From NCBI RefSeq assembly GCF_030505395.1, contig NZ_CP130044.1, forward strand, positions 3,357,001 through 3,421,000: 64,000 nt of DNA, in the 5' to 3' direction. A program made the position numbers and the translations under genes. The notes beneath the pieces are model-generated. The model ran no database searches and was not told where the DNA came from. It saw only the letters and a program-made list of their open reading frames with translations. Every line of letters starts with the position of its first letter. Within the stretch, counting starts at the first letter, position 1. Origin of the DNA: Asticcacaulis sp. ZE23SCel15 (GTDB lineage Bacteria; Pseudomonadota; Alphaproteobacteria; Caulobacterales; Caulobacteraceae). Below are positions 54,866-62,581 of the stretch, one piece after another.

Positions 54866-56656
54866 CTACTGAGTTAAGCGCGTCTTTTTGATCGCCTCAA
54901 ATACGCTCGACAGGGCTGTATTCAACTGCGACGCCGAGGTCAGGTCGTAATAGTATTCGTCCTTGGTGGCGCAATCTTTCAAGAGCTGAGAGTTACCCTC
55001 CATCACCCGGACCACGAAGACGGTAATGCCCTGAGTATTGGCAGCCTCACATGCTAGCTTAGTGCGCTTATCGATATCCGCACCTTTAGTGCTCCAGCGG
55101 TTTTTGGTGTTTTCACCATCGGTGATGACGATCATGTATTTCAGCGTGCCATCGTCCTTAAACGGCACCGAACTAGCAAAAGGCTGTGCGGGCGACAAAA
55201 CCTCCATGCCCCACTGGATTCCTATAGTTACATTGGTGCTGTCGCCGGTTTTCAACGCCTGTACATAGGTATTGGTGGTGGTGATATCAGTAGTCAGGCC
55301 CTTGACGACGCCCAGGTTAGTCGTGGCGCACGGCACCGCTTTGTAGCGTGCATCATCGGTATCCGAAATTTTCACTGCTGCCGCAACCGAGACGTCATAG
55401 TTCTGGTTCCGGTCGGTTATACAACCAGCCCAAGTTGATTTGCTATCGGGAACGATGGGGTAGTGAACGATCTTTTTCGGCTGCTTATTGTCGTCGGAGC
55501 TTTTCAGCCCGGCTTCTTCCTGGGTCAACGCAGCCCGTTCGCCATAACCGCTGCTGTAGCTATTGGTGTATTTGATCAGGGTCTTGTCACCGGCATAAGT
55601 AAAACCCGATGTCGACGGCGTACCAGTGTAGGTACCCGCTTGTTTTTTCAGAGTGTAAGTTGTGGATGTCGTGGTCTTGCCGCCCTGAGTGCAGGTTTCA
55701 ACCCCGGTTTCGGAATTGGTCGAACAGCCGCCGGTGCTGGTTGAAGTCTTACTGCCGAGTTGAATCTGATCGGTATAGCCAAAGTTTTTGCCGCCGCCGC
55801 TGACGGTTGCCATAACATCAATCCAGTCATTACCGCTGGATTTATAGAGCTTATAGTAAAACTTGACGGTCGCCTTACAGGCCGCCGTATCTGACGGGGT
55901 CTGACCACTCTGGTAACAGACCTTACCGTATACATCGCGGTAATAGCTGCACAGATTGCTGTCACCGGGGCTGGAAACGCAGCCTTCGGAGTTAGTGCCG
56001 ACACCGTAATCGATATAGCTGTAGCTAACGCCCTTATCAATGCGCACCTGCGGATTGAACGGCACAATGGCGACCTTGGTTTCCGAGGCATTGACGCCAT
56101 CGGTCAGCAGGCTTTTGAGCACGCTGTCCATTGAACTTTTGAGGTTAGTGATACGCGACGGGTCCGAACTCATCGAGCCCGTAACGTCCAGTACAAAGGC
56201 GATCTCGGATTTGCGCATCTGGGACTGGGCCTTGGCGACCACGGTGACGGTCGTAGTTTCCATGCCGATGATCTGCAGGAACAAGTTCTCAACGGTGGCT
56301 TCGACCTCATAGGTCACATGGGTGGTATTGCCGATGACCTGTTTACCAACTGTGCCTTCGGCATCATATCGTTCCGCGTTATCAAAGCCGAAATTGTTGA
56401 CAAAGGCCTGATCGGCGGCGATCTCGCGCTGCTCGTCGGTCATTTTAGACGACATAACCGCCCGCAGCACCGCCGCATCGGCCGCATCCTGCAACCGTGA
56501 GCGCACGTCCATCTGGCGCACCACGTCCGTGCCACCGCCTGCCGCCACCACCAGAGTCATGGCCGACAGCCCAAAGATCACCGCGACATTGCCGCCCTGA
56601 TGACCACGGAAAGGGTTCAGGCGCTGCCACAGCCCGGAGAAGATGCTTTTTCGCAT
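54866..56656 (-). CDS. TadG-like pilus-assembly protein with von Willebrand A domain
   Basis: A 596-aa protein. N-terminal TadE/TadG-type anchor: GGNVAVIFGLSAMTLVVAAGGGTDVVRQMDVRSRLQDAADAAVL (about 20-65). The vWA domain begins near 150 with the MIDAS motif DVTGSMSSD and ends with MIVITDGENTKNRW and VRVMEGNSQLLKDCAT. A serine/threonine-rich insert with cysteines fills the middle. TadG-like proteins belong to tight-adherence (Flp) pilus systems; no other tad gene is near. Paralogue of the next upstream gene. Confidence 0.88.
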   Translation of the reverse strand: MRKSIFSGLWQRLNPFRGHQGGNVAVIFGLSAMTLVVAAGGGTDVVRQMDVRSRLQDAADAAVLRAVMSSKMTDEQREIAADQAFVNNFGFDNAERYDAEGTVGKQVIGNTTHVTYEVEATVENLFLQIIGMETTTVTVVAKAQSQMRKSEIAFVLDVTGSMSSDPSRITNLKSSMDSVLKSLLTDGVNASETKVAIVPFNPQVRIDKGVSYSYIDYGVGTNSEGCVSSPGDSNLCSYYRDVYGKVCYQSGQTPSDTAACKATVKFYYKLYKSSGNDWIDVMATVSGGGKNFGYTDQIQLGSKTSTSTGGCSTNSETGVETCTQGGKTTTSTTYTLKKQAGTYTGTPSTSGFTYAGDKTLIKYTNSYSSGYGERAALTQEEAGLKSSDDNKQPKKIVHYPIVPDSKSTWAGCITDRNQNYDVSVAAAVKISDTDDARYKAVPCATTNLGVVKGLTTDITTTNTYVQALKTGDSTNVTIGIQWGMEVLSPAQPFASSVPFKDDGTLKYMIVITDGENTKNRWSTKGADIDKRTKLACEAANTQGITVFVVRVMEGNSQLLKDCATKDEYYYDLTSASQLNTALSSVFEAIKKTRLTQ

Positions 56657-56747
56657 TTTAGAAATACCCCGCCACGAATTCTATCGTTCAGACCTTGATC
56701 TTAAAGAATAAAGCTTAAAATTTGATCTAACGGGGTTATGTGATGAC

Positions 56748-58454
56748 CTACTTCGTCAGCCTTATCTTCTTGATCGACTTGACGATCGATCCCAAAGCCC
56801 CGCTCAGTTCACTGGCGTTGGACAGGTTGTAGTAATAATCCGGCCGCGTGGCGCATTGTTCCAGTAGGCTGGAATTGCCCTCCATCACCCGCACGGTGAA
56901 GATGGTGATGCCCTTGGCCTTCGCCGCCTTACAGGCCTCAAGCGTGCGCGCATCAATATCGGCGCTCTTGGTGGTCCAGCGGTTCTGGGTGTTCTGACCA
57001 TCGGTCACGACGATCATGTATTTATTGATGTTTTCCGTACCAAAGGCCACGCCGGTGTTGAATGGCAAACCGGGAGAGAGCACTTCCATGCCCCACTGCA
57101 CGCCGATGGTGACATTGGTATTGCCGGCGGGCGACATCTTTTGCACATGGGCACGGGCCTCAGTGATGTTGGTCGTCAGACCCATGACCGGCAGCAGCGC
57201 ATTGGTGGCGCATTTCGAGGCCGGATAGTTCTTGGCCGCTGTCGTACCGTCGGGCGAGTTGGCTGAGATATCATAGGGCTGGGTGCGATCGATGACGCAG
57301 CCGTTCCAGTTGACCGTGCCGACCCCCAGCAGGTCTGCGTTGGCCGAGACGGTATCGTTGTTCTTGATATCGGTCGTCGAGCCTGAGCCATAGCCGCCGG
57401 TATTGGCCGCCGTTGACGTTACCGTCCCGGAATAGAGGCTGTAGTTGTTGTTGGGTTTATTGTAATAGGCCGACTGCGGATACTTGGTCGAGTTGGTGTC
57501 GACATTGGACGCCGAACCCGCCGCCGAACTGGTCACCTGATAGGTCGCTTCGCGCGACACCACCATATAATTACAGCTATTGTAGTAATTATAGCCGACG
57601 CTGCATCCGCCATTATTTGATTTATAATAGTAGGACGTGGCAAATACCTTAATATAGGATTTGCCGTTACTGCTGTAGGTATAGGTGTAGGTCTTCATGT
57701 TGGTGGTGCAGGCCGACACATCCGACGTACTGGCGCACAGGGCCGTCTGGGTGGTGACCAGGGCACTGCACCGGCCATCCGACAGGTTCGAGCAGGAGGT
57801 GATCATCTCTGCCTGACCATACTCAATGCTGGAGGCCGGCACGCCCTTGATATTGACCTGAGTATCAAACGGGACGATCGCGACCTTGGTGCCGCCGGAA
57901 GTCCCGTCACCGCCAACAAGGCTGGCCAAAGTCGTATCGACGCTCGATTTCAGATTGGTCATCCGGCTGTCCTTGGACATGGAGCCGGTATTATCGAGCA
58001 CAAAGACGATTTCGGAATCCGATATGGTCACCCCGGCATTGGCCGAGGCGGTGATGTGGACCAGACCGGCGTCACTGCCCTTCAGCATGCCCATAAAGAG
58101 AGTGCTGACGTCCGCTTCGGCCAGATAGGTCTTAACGGTCGTGTTGTTCTGGGTCGAGGTCGACAGTTCACCCTCGGCATTGGTCAGATTGCCCGCCGCG
58201 GCAACATTGCTCTGAAAGGCTGCGTCGGCGGCGGTTTCCTGATCCGACTCTGTCGTTGAGGCCACCAGCGCGCCGGCAATGGCGGCCGTATCAGCAGCGT
58301 CCTGAAGCTTTGATTTGGCGCGAATAATGCCGACCGCATCGGTCCCGGCGCCGACCGCCGCCAGTATAGGCAAGGCCGAAAGGGCCGCGATAATCGCTAC
58401 ATTGCCACGATTATGAGCGCGAAAGCGCTGCCACAGTTTCACCAAAGCCATCAT
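56748..58454 (-). CDS. TadG-like pilus-assembly protein with von Willebrand A domain (paralogue)
   Basis: A 568-aa protein with the same plan as its neighbour: anchor GNVAIIAALSALPILAAVGAGTDAVGIIRAKSKLQDAADTAAI, MIDAS DNTGSMSKD and the C-terminal MIVVTDGQNTQNRW and VRVMEGNSSLLEQCATRPDYYYNLS. The middle differs, with Tyr/Ser/Asn-rich stretches. The two genes are tandem and 91 bp apart, so they arose by duplication. The start may be 3 bp later (MALVK). Confidence 0.88.
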   Translation of the reverse strand: MMALVKLWQRFRAHNRGNVAIIAALSALPILAAVGAGTDAVGIIRAKSKLQDAADTAAIAGALVASTTESDQETAADAAFQSNVAAAGNLTNAEGELSTSTQNNTTVKTYLAEADVSTLFMGMLKGSDAGLVHITASANAGVTISDSEIVFVLDNTGSMSKDSRMTNLKSSVDTTLASLVGGDGTSGGTKVAIVPFDTQVNIKGVPASSIEYGQAEMITSCSNLSDGRCSALVTTQTALCASTSDVSACTTNMKTYTYTYSSNGKSYIKVFATSYYYKSNNGGCSVGYNYYNSCNYMVVSREATYQVTSSAAGSASNVDTNSTKYPQSAYYNKPNNNYSLYSGTVTSTAANTGGYGSGSTTDIKNNDTVSANADLLGVGTVNWNGCVIDRTQPYDISANSPDGTTAAKNYPASKCATNALLPVMGLTTNITEARAHVQKMSPAGNTNVTIGVQWGMEVLSPGLPFNTGVAFGTENINKYMIVVTDGQNTQNRWTTKSADIDARTLEACKAAKAKGITIFTVRVMEGNSSLLEQCATRPDYYYNLSNASELSGALGSIVKSIKKIRLTK

Positions 58455-58634
58455 ACCACACCTGTCCCAGCCACAGAGATCAAAATACGGCGTCAGGCTT
58501 TAACAAAGTCAAAACTTATACGGTAAACAAAAATGGCTATACGGTTAAGGATAAGCCCGCTTAACTATTAAAATGTGTCAACTGTGTAATTTTCGATAAC
58601 AAAGTCTTAATTTTCAACAAAATAGAGACCATTG

Positions 58635-59510
58635 TTATGTATAGATACCCATATCAAGCTCCAGATCAGCACAAAGCCTTACTATGTCTTCGTGCACGGG
58701 TGCAGACAGCATCTTTTTACCACCTGCGGGATGCGGGAACTCAAGCTGAGCCGCATGCAGCATAAGGCGCTTCACCGAACGGCCGCCCAGACTTAAGGCC
58801 CCGCCGTAACGCGGATCACCGGCAATCGGACACCCCAGATGGGCCATGTGGACTCGGATCTGATGCATCCGGCCCGTGTACGGCTTGGCGACCACCAGAG
58901 CCGCCTCAGAGTTGCGGGAGATCACCTCATAGTGGGTGCGCGATTCCAGCGCGTCAGGGTGATCGGCTTCGCATACCCGCGAATAGGCCTCACGGCCGAT
59001 GTCTTCACGGCGCAGCGACACATCAATGACTCCGCGATCCTTGAGGTTATGGGGATTGGAGACCACCAAAAGATAGGTTTTGTGGAACTGGCGCGCGATC
59101 ATCGCCTTACCCAAAAATGAGGCCGCGGGCTTGGTCTTGGCGACCAGAATAATGCCGGAGGTGTCGCGATCCAGCCGGTGGATCAGGCGCGGCTTCTTAC
59201 CGTTCGACTTGGCAAAGGCCCACAACAGGTCATCCAGATTGTGAAAATCCGGCCCGCGCCCCCCCTGAGACGACAGATTATAGATCTTATTGAAGCCCAT
59301 GATCTCGGCGTCTTCATAGACCAGCATGGATTTGATCAGCGCCACAGCCTCTTCACTGAGCGCGATCGGCCGGTCGATGGCCTTAAGGTTTTTAGGTGTC
59401 TGGGGCTTGCGTCCACCACCCGCCTCACGCCGCGCGATGGCGGCCTGATGCTGGGGCGAATGGCGCGAGGCCTTTTTACGGCTGATCTTGTCCTGCTTTT
59501 TCGGGGTCAT
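58635..59510 (-). CDS. RluA family pseudouridine synthase
   Basis: A 291-aa RNA-modifying enzyme with the catalytic Asp in HRLDRDTSGIILVAKT (about 118-133), later RTHYEVISR, TGRMHQIRVHMAHLGCPIAGDPRYGG and LMLHAAQLEFPHP. The N-terminus is a basic tail (KKQDKISRKKASRHS) instead of an S4 domain. It converts uridine to pseudouridine, probably in 23S rRNA; RluC/RluD/RluA specificity is not decidable. Confidence 0.92.
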   Translation of the reverse strand: MTPKKQDKISRKKASRHSPQHQAAIARREAGGGRKPQTPKNLKAIDRPIALSEEAVALIKSMLVYEDAEIMGFNKIYNLSSQGGRGPDFHNLDDLLWAFAKSNGKKPRLIHRLDRDTSGIILVAKTKPAASFLGKAMIARQFHKTYLLVVSNPHNLKDRGVIDVSLRREDIGREAYSRVCEADHPDALESRTHYEVISRNSEAALVVAKPYTGRMHQIRVHMAHLGCPIAGDPRYGGALSLGGRSVKRLMLHAAQLEFPHPAGGKKMLSAPVHEDIVRLCADLELDMGIYT

Positions 59511-59576
59511 GCCCGCGAAATAACAGGGTTGGGACGCGAGGTCAAAGGTGGCGGATTGAAGCTTGCATTAGATACA

Positions 59577-59597
59577 TAAATAGTGTACACAAATTTA
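59577..59597 (+). promoter_or_regulatory. Palindromic operator candidate for brnTA
   Basis: TAAAT-a-GTGTACAC-aa-ATTTA: an 8-bp palindromic core with matching flanks, about 60-80 bp before brnT. BrnA-type antitoxins repress their own promoter, so this is a fitting operator. Confidence 0.55.
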
Positions 59598-59619
59598 GCT
59601 ACCGACGGGAGAATTGAAA

Positions 59620-59682
59620 ATGGCTTTTAGCTTACTGTTTACAGGTTTATTCTCCCATGCGCTTCCAATGGAACGAAACTAA
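59620..59682 (+). CDS. Possible 20-codon leader ORF overlapping brnT
   Basis: ATG GCT TTT ... AAC TAA encodes MAFSLLFTGLFSHALPMERN. It has GGGAGA 7 bp upstream, whereas brnT has no Shine-Dalgarno and starts inside this frame (59657) in another reading frame. Translation of the leader could bring ribosomes to the brnT start. Not provable from sequence. Confidence 0.35.
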   Translation: MAFSLLFTGLFSHALPMERN

Positions 59683-59977
59683 ACGACAGGCCGTAATCAA
59701 GGAACGGCAAGTCGATATCTTATATGCGGCCCTGATTTTCGAAGGCGACGTTTTAACCCGCGTCGATGACCGCAAAGACTACGGCGAAGACCGCCTCATT
59801 TCGATGGGTATGGTAGGTGGCGAGGTTTTTGTCGTCGTCTACACCCTGAGAGATGACGAAATACGTTTAATTACAGCATGGAAAGGAGGCCGTGATGAAC
59901 AAGAGCACTATCAAACAGGCATCCTTAAGCGATCTCAGGAAGATGCAGGAAAAGGGGGAGCTTTTTCATACCCCTGA
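59657..59977 (+). CDS. brnT: BrnT-type toxin (ribonuclease)
   Basis: A 106-aa BrnT toxin: MRFQWNETKRQAVIKERQVDI, YGEDRLISMGMVGGEVFVVVYTLRDDEIRLITAWKGGRDEQEHY. BrnT folds like RelE and cleaves RNA. The usual end RxISARKA...ERxxY is recognisable as RLITAWKGGRDEQEHY, with about 15 extra residues that overlap brnA. The next gene encodes its antitoxin. Confidence 0.9.
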   Translation: MRFQWNETKRQAVIKERQVDILYAALIFEGDVLTRVDDRKDYGEDRLISMGMVGGEVFVVVYTLRDDEIRLITAWKGGRDEQEHYQTGILKRSQEDAGKGGAFSYP

Positions 59978-60173
59978 CGCCCCGGAAGGCGAGGCTTTAG
60001 GTGCCGAATTCTGGGCAAAGGCCGAACTGAAATCGCCCACAAAGAAATCGGTACACCTGAAAATCGATTCAGAAGTTTTCGATTATTTTGTCTCAGAAAC
60101 CGGCGGTAAGGGCCACCTTACGCGCATGCAGCAGGTCTTAAAGGCTTACGTGGCCGCGCACCACCGGACTTAA
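59895..60173 (+). CDS. brnA: BrnA-type antitoxin
   Basis: A 92-aa antitoxin: N-terminal toxin-binding part and a C-terminal ribbon-helix-helix (KKSVHLKIDSEVFDYFVSETGGKGHLTRMQQVLKAYV). It neutralises BrnT and represses the operon. AAGGAGG lies 5 bp before the ATG at 59895. It overlaps brnT by 83 bp and the convergent DUF805 gene by 4 bp. Confidence 0.88.
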   Translation: MNKSTIKQASLSDLRKMQEKGELFHTPDAPEGEALGAEFWAKAELKSPTKKSVHLKIDSEVFDYFVSETGGKGHLTRMQQVLKAYVAAHHRT

Positions 60174-60643
60174 TCAAACACTGCGGCCTTATCCTCAAGG
60201 TCGTTTTGCGACGGTTGCGCCCACAGATAGATCAGTACGAAAATCCCGAAACCAAAGCTGAGCAACTGCCACCAGCCGGAACGGTTGATGTCATGCAGAC
60301 GACGCGCCCCCACGGCTAAACCGGGGACAAAAAAAGCGTATGAAGCGGCCCCAAATGCCTCAATTCCTGTCATGGCAGTCAGCACAACCGCTGAAATATT
60401 GACCAGCACATTAAAGAGATAGAACCACCAGAATTCGGAACGTGACGCGCGCCCTTTAAAATCTAAGAGTTTTTTCAGGCAAACCTGTATAGCCTCACCC
60501 ATTCCCATACGTGCGGGCAAGACACCAAAACGGTTTTCCGGTTTCGGCTTTTTGATCAGTAACAGTATGGCTGGTGCGGCACTGACTATAAAAAACGGCA
60601 GCAAACCAAATAATATTTGAACCAACATAGCATCAGTATCCAT
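60170..60643 (-). CDS. DUF805 membrane protein
   Basis: A 157-aa inner-membrane protein: one N-terminal helix (about 9-28), LDFKGRASRSEFWWFYLFNVLVN, GARRLHDINRSGWW, and a final helical pair. The RLHDIxRSGWW motif defines DUF805. Function unknown. The ATG at 60643 follows AAGGGG; a GTG two codons earlier is possible. Confidence 0.88.
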   Translation of the reverse strand: MDTDAMLVQILFGLLPFFIVSAAPAILLLIKKPKPENRFGVLPARMGMGEAIQVCLKKLLDFKGRASRSEFWWFYLFNVLVNISAVVLTAMTGIEAFGAASYAFFVPGLAVGARRLHDINRSGWWQLLSFGFGIFVLIYLWAQPSQNDLEDKAAVFD

Positions 60644-60660
60644 AATCACCCCTTATCAAA

Positions 60661-61995
60661 TTACCGCTTTTGCTTATATGCCCGCAACTGCGCCCAGTAG
60701 TCCAGCCGTTCCTTGACCTTGCCTTCGTGGCCGTCGCCTTTGGGGTCGTAGAATTTCGGGCGGGGCATTCCGTTCGGGAAATAGTTCTGGCCGGAAAAGC
60801 CATCGGGGTCGTCAGGGTCGTAGATATAGCCCTCGCCGTAGCCTAAATCCTTCATCAGCTTAGTCGGGGCATTGCGGATAACTTCGGGCGGGTCGAGGTC
60901 ACCGGTGTCGCGCGCGGCCTTCATGGCGGCCTTAAAGGCCACATAGACCGCGTTCGATTTTGGAGCAGATGCCATATGCACCAGGGCCTGAGCGATGGCC
61001 AGTTCGCCTTCGGGTGAGCCTAAAACCTCATAGGTTTCACGCGCGGCATTGGTCATGATCAGCGACATCGGGTCGGCGGCACCAATATCCTCAGACGCCA
61101 TGCGCTGCATCCGGCGGGCGATATAGAGCGGGTCTTCGCCGCCCTGTAGCATACGCGCAAACCAGTACAGCGCCGCATCGGGGTCCGAGCCGCGCACCGA
61201 CTTATGCAGGGCCGAAATCAGGTTGTAATGGCCTTCGCGGTCTTTGTCGTAGTTGGGTCGACGCTTTTGCAGGTGCTGGAGCAGGCCCTCGGACGTGATG
61301 GCGACATCAAACCCCATCTGGTCGATGGTTTCAATCAGGCTCAACAGGTAGCGTCCGTCCCCGTCCGCCAGCCCTTTCAGGGTTTCACGTGCCTCCGTTT
61401 CCAGCGGCAGGGCGCGCCCCAGATGGGTTTCGGCGCGGGCGATAAGCGTTTCCATCGCCTCATCATCCAGCCGTTTAAGCACAAACACCTGACAGCGCGA
61501 CAGCAGAGCGCCATTGAGTTCAAATGACGGATTTTCGGTCGTGGCCCCGATCAGGGTGACGACGCCAGACTCGACATAGGGTAAGAAACTGTCCTGCTGG
61601 GCGCGGTTGAAACGGTGGATTTCATCGACAAACAGCACGACGCGCTTGCCAATATTGCGCTGCATTTGCGCGGCCTCGAACGCTTTTTTCAGGTCGGCCA
61701 CGCCGGAAAAGACGGCGGAAATCTGCTGAAATTCATAGCCTGCGGACGACGCCAGCAGTCGCGCCAGGGTCGTCTTACCCACCCCCGGCGGGCCCCACAG
61801 CAGCAGTGACGGCAAGAACCCGCGATCGACGCTGCGCCGGATGGGGCCGTCCGGGCCGACCAGGTGCCCCTGCCCCACGACCTCGGCAATCGACTGCGGC
61901 CGCAGCTGGTCAGCCAGCGGTTTATAGCCGCTGTCGGTCTGGGTCAGGCTCGGTGATTTCGGGGTGAGACCCGCGGCCTCAAACAAATCGGACAT
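60661..61995 (-). CDS. rarA: Replication-associated recombination protein A (AAA+ ATPase)
   Basis: A 444-aa AAA+ clamp-loader-like ATPase (RarA/MgsA) acting at stalled replication forks. Walker A GPPGVGKTTLARLLA (about 50-64), Walker B VVLFVDEIHRFNRAQQDSFLPYVE, sensor LIGATTENPSFELN, and the C-terminal MgsA domain with HKSVRGSDPDAALYWFARMLQGGEDPLYIARR. An N-terminal PLADQLRPQSIAEVVGQ is family-typical. Confidence 0.97.
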   Translation of the reverse strand: MSDLFEAAGLTPKSPSLTQTDSGYKPLADQLRPQSIAEVVGQGHLVGPDGPIRRSVDRGFLPSLLLWGPPGVGKTTLARLLASSAGYEFQQISAVFSGVADLKKAFEAAQMQRNIGKRVVLFVDEIHRFNRAQQDSFLPYVESGVVTLIGATTENPSFELNGALLSRCQVFVLKRLDDEAMETLIARAETHLGRALPLETEARETLKGLADGDGRYLLSLIETIDQMGFDVAITSEGLLQHLQKRRPNYDKDREGHYNLISALHKSVRGSDPDAALYWFARMLQGGEDPLYIARRMQRMASEDIGAADPMSLIMTNAARETYEVLGSPEGELAIAQALVHMASAPKSNAVYVAFKAAMKAARDTGDLDPPEVIRNAPTKLMKDLGYGEGYIYDPDDPDGFSGQNYFPNGMPRPKFYDPKGDGHEGKVKERLDYWAQLRAYKQKR

Positions 61996-62073
61996 GCGAA
62001 CATATATAGAACAGCATTGTACTTCATGAAAAGGGCTATTTAAACTTACGGACCAATGCGAACGATATCGTCC

Positions 62074-62475
62074 TTAATAACCACATTTATCACACCATAT
62101 GCCCCTAAATAGAGAGTAAGGAACCTCTGACTTTTCCCAGTCAATCCCATCTGCCAGAGGCGGCAAACTCAATTTATGGCTTGGTGCAAGTTCGTATGGC
62201 AAACCCCCTCCAACGCAATCAACTCCGTAAGTCTCCCTTACATAACAGGCAACTTTACCGTCTTGGAAAAGGTCGATAACTCGTGGAATTTCGCCGTTTT
62301 GAGCCACTTCATAATATGTGACAACAGGCCCGTCTTTGACAGGTTTGCACCAGTCGTAACGATAATAAGTGAATTTCAAAATTCCCTGCCGTACAGTGCT
62401 ACCGCTTAAAAGTTTAGCGGCAGACATTTTATCCAGAAAAGGCAATAGAAACCACCGCTCGGGGAATTGCAACAT
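62074..62475 (-). CDS. Uncharacterised protein, AT-rich, possibly DUF6881-like
   Basis: A 133-aa soluble protein without signal peptide. The stretch VVTYYEVAQNGEIPRVIDLFQDGKVACY and the end PLADGIDWEKSEVPYSLFRGIW vaguely resemble DUF6881-type small proteins (V-x-Y-S-E-x-D...RKVEIFRDG), often found near toxin or immunity genes. The base composition is more AT-rich than the neighbours. Alternative start at MSAAKLL. Low certainty about family. Confidence 0.55.
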   Translation of the reverse strand: MLQFPERWFLLPFLDKMSAAKLLSGSTVRQGILKFTYYRYDWCKPVKDGPVVTYYEVAQNGEIPRVIDLFQDGKVACYVRETYGVDCVGGGLPYELAPSHKLSLPPLADGIDWEKSEVPYSLFRGIWCDKCGY

Positions 62476-62506
62476 TTGTGACGCTTAGGCTTAGGGATGC
62501 ACCTAA

Positions 62507-62580
62507 TGGCCCCCACCACCACATCTCATCGCTGCGCGATTTCGTGCGGTCCCCCTCCCCGGCGCGCCGGGGAGGTATAA
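62507..62580. repeat. Palindromic intergenic repeat, family 1, copy 9 (half element)
   Basis: Right half only: GGCCCCCACCACCACATC, then GGTCCCCCTCCCCGGCGCG and CCGGGGAGGTATAA. Lies between the orphan gene and the RND gene. Confidence 0.8.
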
Positions 62581-62581
62581 G

